A DNA stretch of 64,000 bases from SG8-30 sp963715485 (GTDB taxonomy: Bacteria; Pseudomonadota; Gammaproteobacteria; Steroidobacterales; Steroidobacteraceae), in NCBI GenBank assembly GCA_963715485.1, contig OY970244.1, forward strand, positions 1,054,001 through 1,118,000, read 5' to 3'. The notes below the pieces were generated by a model that was given only the letters and a program-made list of their open reading frames with translations, was not told the origin of the DNA and did not search any database. The stretch's first letter is position 1. Every line of letters begins with the position of its first letter. Positions 8,874-17,781 of this stretch are shown piece after piece. The translations under genes were made by a program, and so were the position numbers.

Positions 8874-9443
8874 ATGAAAGAGAACTGGGCTTCGATCGCT
8901 GCTGCGGGCTTGCTGCTGGCTCTTGCTTCCACCGCGCTGCCAGGCTGTGCAGCGCTCTCGGTCGAGGAACGCGAAGCGAAGCGGGCCGAGCTGGATGCGA
9001 TGGCCGACACGACCATCGAGACCTTGCTCGCAACGAAGCCGCAGTCCGCAGAGGTTCTCGAGCGGTCGCTTGGCTATGTCGTGCTCGACATGAAGGTCAC
9101 CAAGATACCTGTGGTCGGTGCCGGCAGCGGCCTGGGCGTGGTCGTCGACAGGCGCACGGACACCCGCTCCTATCTGAAGATTTCACGCTTCGAAATCGGC
9201 GGCGGGCTGGGCGCGGAGAAATTCAAGGTCATCATCGTTTTCGACGACGGCAAGCTCCTGGACCGGGCGGCCGCCGGCGCGTGGCACTACGATGCAGGCG
9301 CCGAGCTGGCGGCGGGGACCGCCAGCAGCGAAGGCGGCGTGCAGGCCGCCCCCAAGGGCTTCCAGGCCTACAGGCTTGTCGAAGGCGGCGCACTGGCCAC
9401 CGTCACGGTGCGGGTGGCGCGCGCCAAGCCGTACCTGGACTAG
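8874..9443 (+). CDS. SYLF/Ysc84-type lipoprotein
   Basis: 189 aa, with a signal peptide and lipobox (ALPGC). The SYLF pattern is seen in 'RSLGYVVLDMKVTKIPVVGAGSGLGVVVD' and 'YLKISRFEIGGGLGAEKFKVIIVFDDGKLLDRA', as in bacterial BPSL1445/Ysc84 relatives that bind lipids. GAGGAG 7 nt before ATG at 8874 sets the start. It directly follows the LssY-C lipoprotein; both are outer-envelope candidates. Confidence 0.85.
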   Translation: MKENWASIAAAGLLLALASTALPGCAALSVEEREAKRAELDAMADTTIETLLATKPQSAEVLERSLGYVVLDMKVTKIPVVGAGSGLGVVVDRRTDTRSYLKISRFEIGGGLGAEKFKVIIVFDDGKLLDRAAAGAWHYDAGAELAAGTASSEGGVQAAPKGFQAYRLVEGGALATVTVRVARAKPYLD

Positions 9444-10199
9444 TCAACCTGATCCTCTGGCGACCGCTCCGGGACGGTCCCGGTCGACCAGTGCAGGGCG
9501 GCAGTCACGACGAGGCACGGGCCCGCTGTGGGCTACGCGCGGACATTCGCTCATCAGTGAAATCCTGGCGCGGCGGCCGGACGATTTGCCGCTTGTCACG
9601 GCGCGATCAATGTGGACTCACTCCATGTCAGCTTCACCGCTACTTGCAAGCACTTCGCGTATCGCAGGAACACTTCCGGGAGCGCGATCACATCTCGGTC
9701 TTCGAAATGACGCGAGATTTTGGCCATGAAGGCGACGACCGCGCATCGGCAGAGCGTCGGACAACCTGATACTTCGGAAGGTTCAGGCGAATGGCCCGGC
9801 GCTGACAGCAGGGTTGGTTCGGCTGGAACCAGCTTCTCTACGACGTGCCCTTCCGACTTTCTTACTCCGGCACAAGTACATCAGCTACTTGTGTCCCCGC
9901 AAGAGGTTCGTCACGTGCCAGATCCTGGCGGCTCGCCCGTGGCGAGCGTTCTTTTCGGTGAGACCGAGTACGTGCCCGTGACATTCAGCGGCTACGCTGG
10001 CGTCTACGGCGCAGCTATAGGGACCGAGCCGGGTGACCCTGACGACCATGACGTGCTGCGGGCTTCGCGAAGCGTCATCTGGGTAACCGTATTCTCCGTA
10101 CCGTTCTGGACCAGTATTCTCCTGTTCGTGTATTGGCTCTAGGCGAGATCGATCGTCAGGATCGAGCCGACCGCAGCAGTAGAATGCGGCCAGCAACCC
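9444..10199. other. Long gap without a convincing gene
   Basis: About 750 bases. One frame, 9720-10142 (+, 140 codons), ends in a plausible hydrophobic helix (VIWVTVFSVPFWTSILLFVYWL-like, near 10075-10140) but has no ribosome site, no recognisable family and an unstructured N-terminal half, so I do not call it a gene. No tRNA or repeat seen. Confidence 0.4.
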
Positions 10200-10440
10200 C
10201 TGTCGCAAACACACGGCACCGCCCTGATCCGGGAACGACTGCCACGACTGAAGGGCCCGGGTGCCAAAGGGTTGCTGCCTGGTCGGGCATCCGCAGTACT
10301 ACCAAAGAGTCGGATTCCAGAACATTCCCGGACTCGTCCATCCGGGGGTCCCAGCAGAGGTATTCTTCGCCCTGTCGTTCGACGGCCACTTTCCGCAGGG
10401 TAGTGTCGCGTTCCATGACGCATTCAGTGCAACGGGCCCA
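10200..10440 (+). pseudogene. Remnant of a YhbS-like GNAT acetyltransferase (frameshifted, 5' truncated)
   Basis: Two adjoining frames together read as the C-terminal half of a GNAT acetyltransferase: 'THGTALIRERLPRLKGPGAKG' (10209-10268 or so) then, one base later in phase, 'GCCLVGHPQYYQRVGFQNIPG' and 'HPGVPAEVFFALSFDG'. These match the YhbS-type motif A helix and the CCLVG-PxYY-RFGF strand. The shift lies near 10265 and equals one extra base. The N-terminal half is absent. Reading stops being protein-like after about 10440. Confidence 0.68.
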
Positions 10441-10821
10441 CGGCCGCGTTCGGGATTCGCCTCCCGCGGGCGCAGGCCGCACAATCACGTGAGCCAACGC
10501 CATCTGCCTGCTTCAACCCCGGCCCCGTGCCGGAGTTTCCCTTTCCATCCGCTGTCCGCGGCCGAAAGCGGACACTACCAGCTGGGTCTGGAGCGTCGGT
10601 TGCCGATTCGCAAATGGGCTCGGCTGCGGTTGGGTGCAAGAGTCCCTGGGCTCTTGACCCTCTTGTTTCTCCGCGCACTCCCTTGTTCTGGGAATCTGTA
10701 TGTTGTTCGTTGACCTGCTGGCGCAGAGCTGGCAAACCAATCGCCTAAGCTTCTAGCCTACATGTAGCACGAACATATTGATGTCGCGTATGCGCCGCCA
10801 AAGTCTTCGTACGTCAATTGC
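10441..10821. other. Intergenic region with R1 half-copy
   Basis: About 380 bases between the GNAT remnant and the 3' end of the homocysteine methyltransferase. Only the R1 half-copy at 10556-10586 is recognisable. Confidence 0.4.
10556..10586 (+). repeat. R1-like repeat, half copy
   Basis: GTCCGCGGCCGAAAGCGGAC: a compact inverted repeat in which both outer arms (GTCCGC / GCGGAC-like) are brought together with the interior lost. Confidence 0.5.
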
Positions 10822-11760
10822 CTACGCAGTCAACGCCCGTGCGATTTCCGTTACGTGGCGCAAATCTGATCCGCAGCAGCCGCCAAACACATTGAGCCAT
10901 GGCATCGTCTGGATTAGGGTCTTGTACTGGCTTCCCAATTCAACCGGATCGCCGTCATCCAATTGGGTCGATTGGTCCAGCTCCGCATGGCTCCTTCGTG
11001 AAGCATTGCAACGAATCCCACGAATGCGCCTCGCAGCAGCCGAGCCCTCGAGCGTGTGGAAAAAATGATCGGGATGCGCGCAGTTGACCATGAAATAGGC
11101 TGCGCCCGATTGCGTAGCTGCGTCCACGGCAAGAATGGCGTCGTCGAGCGACTGGCCACCGGGCAATCGACTGTCGGTCTCGACGGTAAAGGACACCACG
11201 GCCGGTAGCCCGACCTTTTGCGCGGCGCGCACGAAGCCAATGGCTTCATTGGCTTGGGTGAAAGTAGTCGCCGTAACCATGTCCGCTTCTGTGTCGGCGA
11301 GCCAGCCAATCTGAGTGCTGTGATAAGCCTCCGCATCTTCAACCGAAAGCGTGCTACCCGGCGCATAGGCGTCGCCACAAGGGCCGATTATCCCGTTGAG
11401 CACTATCGCCTGGCACGACGACGAAAATTGTTTCCTGAGTCCGGAGATGAACGCGATGGACTGCCGGTTGGCGTCGCGCAGTTCCATCGTGGTTGCACCA
11501 AGTTCAGCAGCCCAGTGCGGGTGCGCCTTCCAAGTCTGACTGTCAAGAATGAACCCTGTCCCGACATCCTGGGCTAGTTCCAGGAAGGCGCGGAAATAGT
11601 CGTCCAGAGCCTTTCGCCCTCGAGCATTTTCGAGTAACAAATGCGCAGCGAAATGTGGGATGTCGATGCCGTGGTTGAATATCAGATCCGTTTCGATACC
11701 GGCATCCGCCAGAAAGATCTGTCCAGAAAGTTGCGGTAATCCGCCTCGATAGCCGGTCAT
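10822..11760 (-). CDS. Homocysteine S-methyltransferase family protein
   Basis: 312 aa, a zinc-dependent methyltransferase barrel. Zinc-ligand cysteines are seen in 'MVNCAHPDH' (about residue 225) and the adjacent pair in 'FGGCCGSD' near the C terminus; 'LADAGIETDLIFNHGIDIPHFA' is the family N-terminal strand. Members transfer a methyl group from S-methylmethionine, betaine or similar donors to homocysteine; the donor cannot be told. Complete gene with no neighbour on its strand. Confidence 0.86.
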   Translation of the reverse strand: MTGYRGGLPQLSGQIFLADAGIETDLIFNHGIDIPHFAAHLLLENARGRKALDDYFRAFLELAQDVGTGFILDSQTWKAHPHWAAELGATTMELRDANRQSIAFISGLRKQFSSSCQAIVLNGIIGPCGDAYAPGSTLSVEDAEAYHSTQIGWLADTEADMVTATTFTQANEAIGFVRAAQKVGLPAVVSFTVETDSRLPGGQSLDDAILAVDAATQSGAAYFMVNCAHPDHFFHTLEGSAAARRIRGIRCNASRRSHAELDQSTQLDDGDPVELGSQYKTLIQTMPWLNVFGGCCGSDLRHVTEIARALTA

Positions 11761-12176
11761 GCGATGCCCCCCCCCGTGCGGACGTATGCTGCCGACCAGT
11801 TCAACAGGTACGACGCTGACAAGTAGTGCTTTTACGCTGCATTACGCGCACGAGCAAACGACAGATCTTGTGTGCAATGCAGCAGACCACACCTGCGCAG
11901 TGGCGGTCCGCTTCTTGCCGACAACAGACCTGGCGGCTGACTCGGCGGGGTCGTGCCGAGAGGGCTGCTAACGACCCAAAACCAACATGTTGACGCAGCG
12001 TAGCAAAATGTTCCTCGTCGACCCGAGGCAAACGGCTCAGCACCTCGTGTTCGCGTGGCCGGCTTCGAGAACCCTGCTCTGCGAGAACAGAATAGGGCAG
12101 TATTTCTTCCGCGCGACCAAGTATTGCCACGGGTAAATAGAGCCTATACCCTCGGCAGGTCTCCGGGGGGGGCTTC
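11761..12176. other. Divergent intergenic region with full R1 repeat
   Basis: About 415 bases between divergent genes. Contains the best R1 copy (11905-11990). On the minus strand 11992-12150 reads 'GYRLYLPVAILGRAEEILPYSVLAEQGSRSR', which is protein-like but has no start, no recognisable family and runs into the sulfotransferase start; possibly a gene remnant. Confidence 0.4.
11905..11990 (+). repeat. Palindromic intergenic repeat R1, most complete copy
   Basis: Starts GGTCCGCTTCTTG and continues ACAACAGACCTGGCGGCTGA, then CTCGGCGGGGTCGTGCCGAG and AGGGCTGCTAACGACCC. The central CTCGGC/GCCGAG and the CAACAG/CTGCTAACG layers are visible; the right outer arm is mutated (AAAACCAACAT for GAAGCGGACAT). 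Confidence 0.72.
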
Positions 12177-12800
12177 ATGACCATGCACGTCATCGGGGCG
12201 GGCGTCGGGCGCACCGGCACCTATTCCCTGAAACTCGCTATTAACCAGCTGGGCCTGGGTCCATGTCACCACATGGAAGCAGTGCTTAATGGCATGGCGG
12301 CGCAGGTCCCGTTGTGGAATGCCGCGTTGAATGGACAGCCGGACTGGCAGGCAATCTACGCAGGGTTCGACAGCGCCGTCGACTGGCCTACTGCCGGCTT
12401 CTTCCGCGAACTGCTAAAGATCTATCCGACGGCGAAGTTTGTGTTGACACTTCGTGACCCAGAGAAGTGGGCCGACAGTTTCGCTGCTACGATCTATAAG
12501 CTGGTCGGCGGAAGAGAGCAGGCCCCACCCGACAAGAAGGCGTGGCTCGACATGGCCGATGGAATCATCGCCAAGACCGGTTTTCCGACAGGCCTCGACC
12601 ACGACGAATTGGTCAAGGCATTTATCGCTCACAACGAAGCAGTCAAGGCAACGGTTCCGTCCAGACAGTTGCTCGTGTACGAGGTAAAGGACGGTTGGGA
12701 TCCGCTCTGCAGTTTCCTTGGCGTCGCACCGCCGGCTGAACCGTTCCCCCGCACCAATCACCGTGCAGAGTTTTGGGACCGCGTAACCGGCAGGATCTGA
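12177..12800 (+). CDS. Sulfotransferase-family P-loop protein
   Basis: 207 aa. The 5'-phosphosulfate-binding loop 'GAGVGRTGTYSLKLAI' sits at residues 6-21, followed by 'GLGPCHHMEAV', 'YPTAKFVLTLRDPEKWADSF' and 'RQLLVYEVKDGWDPLCSFLG', the pattern of the PF17784-type sulfotransferases. They would use PAPS to sulfate a small molecule; the acceptor is unknown. The G-rich stretch before the ATG gives a loose ribosome site. Next gene on the strand is a cupin 99 nt later. Confidence 0.85.
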   Translation: MTMHVIGAGVGRTGTYSLKLAINQLGLGPCHHMEAVLNGMAAQVPLWNAALNGQPDWQAIYAGFDSAVDWPTAGFFRELLKIYPTAKFVLTLRDPEKWADSFAATIYKLVGGREQAPPDKKAWLDMADGIIAKTGFPTGLDHDELVKAFIAHNEAVKATVPSRQLLVYEVKDGWDPLCSFLGVAPPAEPFPRTNHRAEFWDRVTGRI

Positions 12801-12899
12801 CGCTATTCCTTTTCATTCTCGGTCGGCAACCACGCAGCGACCGCACGGTATCGAACCGATACTCGGTTTTGAATCGTTGGCTCACACAGGAAGAAACAC

Positions 12900-13424
12900 G
12901 TGCCTATCACCACCTTCAGCAGTTTTACCGATGGTCTCGATCCGGAACAAAGAAGCCGCGGCCACTTCGTTGCCAACCTCAACCTGGAGGACGATCGTCG
13001 CTGGGTGCCTTACGCAGAGGGTGTCTGGTTCCAACCGTGCCACTTCAACGTCACGACCGGGGGTTTTAGCGTTGTTCTCAAGGGGCTCCCCGGCGCCGCG
13101 CTGGGCGTGCACTACCACGTTGGCACGGTGCGCGGCTATACGATCTGTGGCCATTGGCGGTACCTGGAGCATGACTGGGTCGCGAAGCCGGGAACTTTCA
13201 TCTACGAGCCCGCCGGTGAGGCTCACACGCTGGTTATCACGAAGGACTCGCCAGAGCCGGCGTTGATCATGTTTGTAGTGGAGGGAGGGCTCATTTATCT
13301 GGACAAGCCGGTCAACGGTGGCGTTGCCGCCTACGAGGATGGATTCACCCTTCTTGATCTGTCTCGGAAGCACTATCGTGAAGCCGGCCTCGACGTGCGT
13401 GAGCTGGACCTGCTAGTTCGCTAG
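12900..13424 (+). CDS. Cupin of the 2,4'-dihydroxyacetophenone dioxygenase-like family
   Basis: 174 aa. Cupin motif 1 is read as 'GVHYHVGTVRGYTICGHWRYLE' with HxH plus a downstream Glu, and motif 2 'GEAHTL' with the third His. That is the metal-binding set of the DAD/ChrR-like cupins. DAD cleaves the C-C bond next to a hydroxyaryl ketone; most relatives are of unknown substrate. The GTG start at 12900 is set by AGGAAG 7-12 nt upstream. Monocistronic or weakly linked to the sulfotransferase. Confidence 0.8.
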   Translation: MPITTFSSFTDGLDPEQRSRGHFVANLNLEDDRRWVPYAEGVWFQPCHFNVTTGGFSVVLKGLPGAALGVHYHVGTVRGYTICGHWRYLEHDWVAKPGTFIYEPAGEAHTLVITKDSPEPALIMFVVEGGLIYLDKPVNGGVAAYEDGFTLLDLSRKHYREAGLDVRELDLLVR

Positions 13425-13490
13425 TTCGGGCATACGCTCGAGCAAACGGCACCGGGAGCACAATTCCAAGCCTGTGTTGCGTCGACCGAT

Positions 13491-13516
13491 TGAATCGGCA
13501 GCCGAAAGCGGACATC
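13491..13516 (+). repeat. R1 repeat, right half
   Basis: TCGGCAGCCGAAAGCGGACATC matches the right arm of R1. Confidence 0.5.
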
Positions 13517-13601
13517 GACCAGTGTTGGTTGCCGCGTGCTAATGTCGGCGTCACTATCATCTGTGTCCCGCATATTCGTGAGCAAGACCAGTTTCGAGCC
13601 G

Positions 13602-13793
13602 ATGTCGACGGTGATATGTCCGGAGTGCGGCTATCGCTCCAAGGATGTGATGCCTACCGATTGCTGCCAATTCTTCTATGACTGCGCGAGATGCGGGGCC
13701 GTACTCCGGCCCAAGCCAGGAGATTGCTGCATTTACTGCTCATACGGTGACGTTCAGTGCCCGCCCAAGCAGTTGGGAAGAAACTGTTGCTGA
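13602..13793 (+). CDS. GDCCVxC-type small cysteine protein
   Basis: 63 aa with ten cysteines: CPEC, the CC before QFFY, CARC, the signature GDCCIYCSYGD, one C in 'VQCPP', and a CC end. This matches the small family named GDCCVxC domain-containing (seleno)proteins. In this copy the signature position is cysteine and there is no in-frame TGA, so it is not a selenoprotein. The paired CxxC knuckles suggest metal binding. The ATG at 13602 is chosen because family similarity begins at 'MSTVICPECG'; its ribosome site is weak. Confidence 0.82.
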   Translation: MSTVICPECGYRSKDVMPTDCCQFFYDCARCGAVLRPKPGDCCIYCSYGDVQCPPKQLGRNCC

Positions 13794-13860
13794 GATGGGT
13801 CGATCCCGTTCCTGGTGTCGACGGTCGCTGATCTACGACGGGTGGAAGTTGTAACCGCTT

Positions 13861-15177
13861 CTATGGCGACGTCAGCACGAGGGAGCTGTTACCAACCGCC
13901 ACCCATTTGGTATCGCCCCAGGTCAAGCCGCGGACGTAGGGTCCAACACCCGGCAGCTGCGTTGTTTGCCACTGAATGCCGTCCGTCGACGAATTGCAGT
14001 AGACGATATGACAGGTCAGGAACCTCTGCCCGCTCCAGGCAATGGCCTCGCCACCACCTACGGAGCCCGACCCCGTCTGTTCCCATGTAATGCCGTCGGC
14101 CGATCGTGCGATCCCCGGATATCCCACAGCTACGAACTGCGAGCCGTTCCAGGCGATGTCATAAAAGACACTCAGGTTGGCATTGGCTGCCGAGTGAGCG
14201 GTCCAGTTCAGCCCGTCATCCGAGAGAAGGGCCACGGGCGCAGCGTTCGGAGCACCGAGCAAGCTTCCAACCGCAATGAACTTGTCTCCGGTCCAGGTGA
14301 CCTTGTAAAGCGCTGCCTGAATCGTCTGCGGATTCTTCTCCCAAGTCACGCCGTCGCTTGACGTCAGGATAAGGGCGAGGGTGTCGCCCGTTGCGACTAC
14401 GTACTGCGTGCCAACAGCAACCAGGCGGTTGCCGGAGGCGGCAACGCCATTGAGCGCTGGACTTGTTGTGGGTGGAATCGGTTGTTGCGTCCAAGCCGAC
14501 CCGTCCGGTGAAGTCAACACAGTGCCGCCCTCACCGACGATGACGAACCGGCCGTCCATCCAGGTGACGTCGTTGAGCATCGCCGGGACACCATTCTGAT
14601 ATTCGCTCCAGGTCACCGCGTCGGGCGACACAAAAATGCCTTCGCCAACGGCGATGTACTGCGACGCGAGCCAACGCACACGCTTTAGGGCAACCGTGGA
14701 CCCTGATGGCATCGACAGCGACTGTTCGGTCCAACGCTCGCCAAGGTCGTTCACCTTGATCTCGAACCTGCCGGACAGAGTGTTTGAACGTCGGCCTCCT
14801 TGGTCCGTTACGTAAACTTCGAAGGTGTAGGAGCCAATCGCGCTCGTGTCGATGAGCAGGCTGCCCTCAATCGTTCCCGACTTAAGCCCGGCGACGCCTT
14901 CGATGGGGATCGAGAGCGTTTCACCCTGGGAGCTGAGGTTCAACGTAGCGAGGTCTCCACCCGGATCAGTGAAGTCAAACGTTCCAACAATGGTTATCTC
15001 GCCATCACCCTCCAGCTGCAACGCGCTGGAAGGTGAGTACGCCAGATTACTGATGGACGGCGTAGAAGCCGGGGCACCCCCGTCACCCCCACCACCGCCA
15101 CAGCCAGCGGCAACAAGCAGGATGCACGCCGCCAGCGATATCGAAACAACATAACGCGCTGCGCGATGACGCAACAT
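13861..15177 (-). CDS. Secreted beta-propeller (sialidase/Ycf48-like) lipoprotein
   Basis: 438 aa. A signal peptide ends in AAGCGGGGG, a lipobox cysteine followed by a glycine linker. Residues about 45-140 form an immunoglobulin-like domain ('ITIVGTFDFTDPGGDLATL'). The rest contains at least six repeats of the form F/Y-V-A-V-G followed by S-x-DG-x-x-W ('SPDGSAWTQQ', 'SSDGVTWEKN', 'SDDGLNWTAH', 'SADGITWEQT', 'STDGIQWQTT'), typical of BNR/sialidase-like propellers. No catalytic sialidase residues are claimed. AAAGGAG 8 nt before the ATG supports the start. Confidence 0.82.
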   Translation of the reverse strand: MLRHRAARYVVSISLAACILLVAAGCGGGGGDGGAPASTPSISNLAYSPSSALQLEGDGEITIVGTFDFTDPGGDLATLNLSSQGETLSIPIEGVAGLKSGTIEGSLLIDTSAIGSYTFEVYVTDQGGRRSNTLSGRFEIKVNDLGERWTEQSLSMPSGSTVALKRVRWLASQYIAVGEGIFVSPDAVTWSEYQNGVPAMLNDVTWMDGRFVIVGEGGTVLTSPDGSAWTQQPIPPTTSPALNGVAASGNRLVAVGTQYVVATGDTLALILTSSDGVTWEKNPQTIQAALYKVTWTGDKFIAVGSLLGAPNAAPVALLSDDGLNWTAHSAANANLSVFYDIAWNGSQFVAVGYPGIARSADGITWEQTGSGSVGGGEAIAWSGQRFLTCHIVYCNSSTDGIQWQTTQLPGVGPYVRGLTWGDTKWVAVGNSSLVLTSP

Positions 15178-15569
15178 GATGATGCTCCTTTACAGGCATT
15201 ATCCTCCTCGATGTTGCGGTCCGTACTGCGCCCGGCGCAGCCGGATAGCGCATAACGAAGTCGGCTCGTTCCTGATGCATGACACAGCCGCGACGCGCAT
15301 TCCTGATCCCAGGAGGACAACAAATTGAGTGCTGTCGTGAAGGTCCCCGGCCTCAGTCGTCCCTGGCCAGCACTCCTTGCTTCTTGAATAGCGTGGCTTG
15401 TCTGGCGCGGTCGGGCGGCCGTCGCGTGCTGCCCGGGTAGACGACCGAACTTGCGGAAAACGGTTCCCCCGGTCAGCGACCGGCTCGGCACGACTGCCGG
15501 AACGCCATGCGGCAAACGCGATTTCCGGCTGGAGTATCAGGACCGCCACCAGCCCAGAGAAAGGCATTG
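15178..15569. other. Intergenic region with dispersed repeat R4
   Basis: About 390 bases with no gene. Bases 15326-15387 resemble 32397-32458 (repeat R4). Confidence 0.5.
15326..15387 (+). repeat. Dispersed repeat R4, copy 1
   Basis: Shares GTCGTGAAG, CCGGCCTCA and CCCTGGCCA, then CACT and GCTT-CTTGA, in the same order and spacing with 32397-32458. By eye about three quarters of the 62 positions agree. Both copies are intergenic. Confidence 0.55.
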
Positions 15570-16934
15570 CTACTTGTTAGTCCCTCCTGCAGACCCGCCG
15601 GGACTGACTGGCAGCGTGACGGTGAAACGCGCTCCGCCGGTGTATGAACGGTCAAGTTCGAGCGTTCCCCCATGGGCTTTGGCCACCAGCGTTGCCAGGT
15701 ACAGACCGAGGCCGCTACCGCCTGTGTCACGCGTCCGCGATGGATCACCGCGGTAGAATGGCTCGCCTATCAGCTCGACTTGCGCTGGCGGGATGCCCGG
15801 TCCCTGGTCGGAAACGCTGATGCTCCAGGCATCGTTCCGCGCGGCAAGGTCGATGGTGACCAATCCACCGTCTGGCGGGGTGTAGCGTAGTGCATTGGCG
15901 ACCAGATTCTTCAGCATGAGTGTCAAGCGCGCCTGGTCGACGGTGACGGCCAGGTCGTTCGGGCCGCTGACGCGGATCACCTCGCGGCTGCCGGAAAAAT
16001 AGTGGTCAATCATCCGGTCTACCAGTCGTCTGGCTACGACCCGAGTCAGCTGCAGGGGCGCGTGGCGTGTGTTCAGGCGCTCCGCCTCGAGCAGCGTTTC
16101 GATGATCCTCTCCATTTCTTCGACGTCGTCGCGCAGCCCGCGGTTGTCGGCCGAATCGTCAGCCAGTGCCAAGGCGAGCTTGAGACGCGAGAGAGGCGAG
16201 CGCAGCTCGTGACTGATGCCCAACAGCAGCTGGCGCTTGGCGTCGAGCATACGCTGGACGTCGTCGGCCATCGTGTTGATATCCTCAGCCAGGTCGCCGA
16301 GCTGATCGCTGCGCGCCACGGTGATGCGGCCCTGGAAGTGACCCTGACCGATCTGCTCAGCGCCGCGGCGGATCGCGTCGATCGGCTTGATAAGCCAGCG
16401 GACCGCCAGGTAGGTCAGCATCACCAGGAACAGCCCGAATGCGATGACGACAGGTGTCAGGTGACGTTCGACCACCTGATCCGCGATTTTCGGCGAGGCG
16501 ACTATCACCGCATAAGGCCCCTGGTCGAACTTCAGGAAGCCATGTCCGGCAAATTCGGCGAACCGGACACCCTCGACGCCGCGGAGCCACTGACCGGTTT
16601 CCGGCCGGAATACGCCGCTGTCGCCGAAATCCAGGTCGGCCAGCGCAGGAAAGGCGGGGTCGGACGCCCAGTCGAGGCTGGGCCCGCTGATGCGGATGTC
16701 GACCGGTATCTTCTGGGTGATCGCCAGCGCGTTGATGATCCGGGGGGGATTGCCGATATCGTCACGAACGTACTCGACGTGCAGGGACAGGTGTCCACTG
16801 ACCAGTTCCCGCAGCTGGTCGGTCGCATAGACCCAGCGAATGGCCAGTACGGAGCCGTAAGCAAACAGGGCGCCCATCACGAGGAAGATCGCGAGCAGGC
16901 GAAACGACAGCGACCGTGACAGCTTCCTAAACAT
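15570..16934 (-). CDS. Sensor histidine kinase (HAMP, HisKA, HATPase)
   Basis: 454 aa. Two membrane helices (about 12-34 and 165-187) flank a periplasmic sensor of about 130 residues with no recognised fold. HAMP follows ('RWLIKPIDAIRRGAEQIGQG'), then the H box 'LLLGISHELRSPLSRLKLAL' with the phosphorylated His, N box 'LKNLVANALRYTPP', G1 'DQGPGIPP' and G2 'GGSGLGLYLA'. The ATG at 16934 lies inside the last codons of the response-regulator gene (8-base overlap), so the pair is translationally linked. The architecture resembles CpxA/RstB-type kinases. Confidence 0.92.
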   Translation of the reverse strand: MFRKLSRSLSFRLLAIFLVMGALFAYGSVLAIRWVYATDQLRELVSGHLSLHVEYVRDDIGNPPRIINALAITQKIPVDIRISGPSLDWASDPAFPALADLDFGDSGVFRPETGQWLRGVEGVRFAEFAGHGFLKFDQGPYAVIVASPKIADQVVERHLTPVVIAFGLFLVMLTYLAVRWLIKPIDAIRRGAEQIGQGHFQGRITVARSDQLGDLAEDINTMADDVQRMLDAKRQLLLGISHELRSPLSRLKLALALADDSADNRGLRDDVEEMERIIETLLEAERLNTRHAPLQLTRVVARRLVDRMIDHYFSGSREVIRVSGPNDLAVTVDQARLTLMLKNLVANALRYTPPDGGLVTIDLAARNDAWSISVSDQGPGIPPAQVELIGEPFYRGDPSRTRDTGGSGLGLYLATLVAKAHGGTLELDRSYTGGARFTVTLPVSPGGSAGGTNK

Positions 16935-17628
16935 CTTCGCCGACGGGACGGCCGACGAACGCGTAGCCGCGTCCCCACACGGTCTGGATGAAACGGGCGG
17001 GCTTGCCGGCGTCGCCGATCTTCTGGCGCAGGCGACTGATGGCAATATCGACTGCTCGCGTCTGGATGGCGGCATCAATCCCGCGCACTCCCGCCTGGAT
17101 CTCGTCGCGGGACATCTTCTTGCCGGCATTGCGTGCCAGCAGGCTCAGCAGCTCGAATTCCATTGAGGTCAGTTCGACCGGCTGGTCATCGACGCGCACC
17201 GTGCGGGCGTCAATGTCGATGTCGATGCCACTGAAGGCCAGGCGGCGCAGCCCACCGCGGGTCTCTACTCGCCGCAGGATGGACTGGATCCGAGCGACCA
17301 GCTCCCTGGGCTCGAACGGCTTGCCGATGTAGTCGTCGGCGCCGAGCTCCAGTCCGGAGACCCTGTCGATGACGTCCCCCCTGGCGGTCAGCATGACGAT
17401 CGGGATGCTGCTCTTCTTGCGGACCTCGCGGCAGATTTCGAAGCCATCCCGCCCTGGCAGCATCACGTCCAGCAGCAGCAGGTCAGGCTCCGCAGACTCC
17501 AGGCGGGCGAGCCCGCTGTCGGCGTCCGTGGCGCACAGCAGGTCGATGCCGAATCGACCCAGGTAGGTTCGCAGCAGTTCCGAGTGTCGCTTGTCGTCGT
17601 CGATGAGCAGGACTTTGGCCACGGACAC
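16927..17628 (-). CDS. OmpR-family response regulator
   Basis: 233 aa. Receiver domain with acidic pocket DDD at residues 10-12, phospho-acceptor Asp54 in 'LLLLDVMLPG' and the conserved Lys in 'GKPFEP' near 103. The winged-helix DNA-binding domain ends 'RFIQTVWGRGYAFVG'. Partner of the downstream kinase. The GTTAC triple repeat 46 bases upstream of its start (17674-17698) has the head-to-tail 10-bp spacing used by this family, so autoregulation and control of the divergent DUF4397 gene are likely. Confidence 0.93.
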   Translation of the reverse strand: MSVAKVLLIDDDKRHSELLRTYLGRFGIDLLCATDADSGLARLESAEPDLLLLDVMLPGRDGFEICREVRKKSSIPIVMLTARGDVIDRVSGLELGADDYIGKPFEPRELVARIQSILRRVETRGGLRRLAFSGIDIDIDARTVRVDDQPVELTSMEFELLSLLARNAGKKMSRDEIQAGVRGIDAAIQTRAVDIAISRLRQKIGDAGKPARFIQTVWGRGYAFVGRPVGEDV

Positions 17629-17673
17629 ATGTTACCGCGTCACCAGCGGGCGGTCGCCACCGCCGGCCAGCCT

Positions 17674-17698
17674 GTTACAAATCGTTACAAATCGTTAC
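17674..17698 (+). promoter_or_regulatory. Triple GTTAC direct repeat, likely OmpR-type regulator binding site
   Basis: GTTAC occurs at 17674, 17684 and 17694, exactly one helical turn (10 bp) apart, with identical AAATC spacers in the first two units. It lies in the 153-bp gap between divergent genes: the two-component operon on the left and the DUF4397 lipoprotein on the right. Tandem pentamers at 10-11 bp period are how OmpR-type regulators such as CpxR and PhoP bind. Assignment to this regulator is inference. Confidence 0.68.
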
Positions 17699-17781
17699 CG
17701 GGCTGAGACCACTTCAGGGGTGGTCCTCTGCAGAATGCCGCTCCAGATCACAACTACTTCGGCAGCTAGAGGAGCCCGATC

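Noticed and set aside
9720..10142. 140-codon frame with a C-terminal hydrophobic helix
   Set aside because: No family, no ribosome site and low-complexity N-terminal half; insufficient to call a gene.
13602..13793. Selenoprotein reading of the GDCCVxC gene
   Set aside because: The signature position is encoded by TGC and there is no internal TGA, so no selenocysteine decoding is needed.
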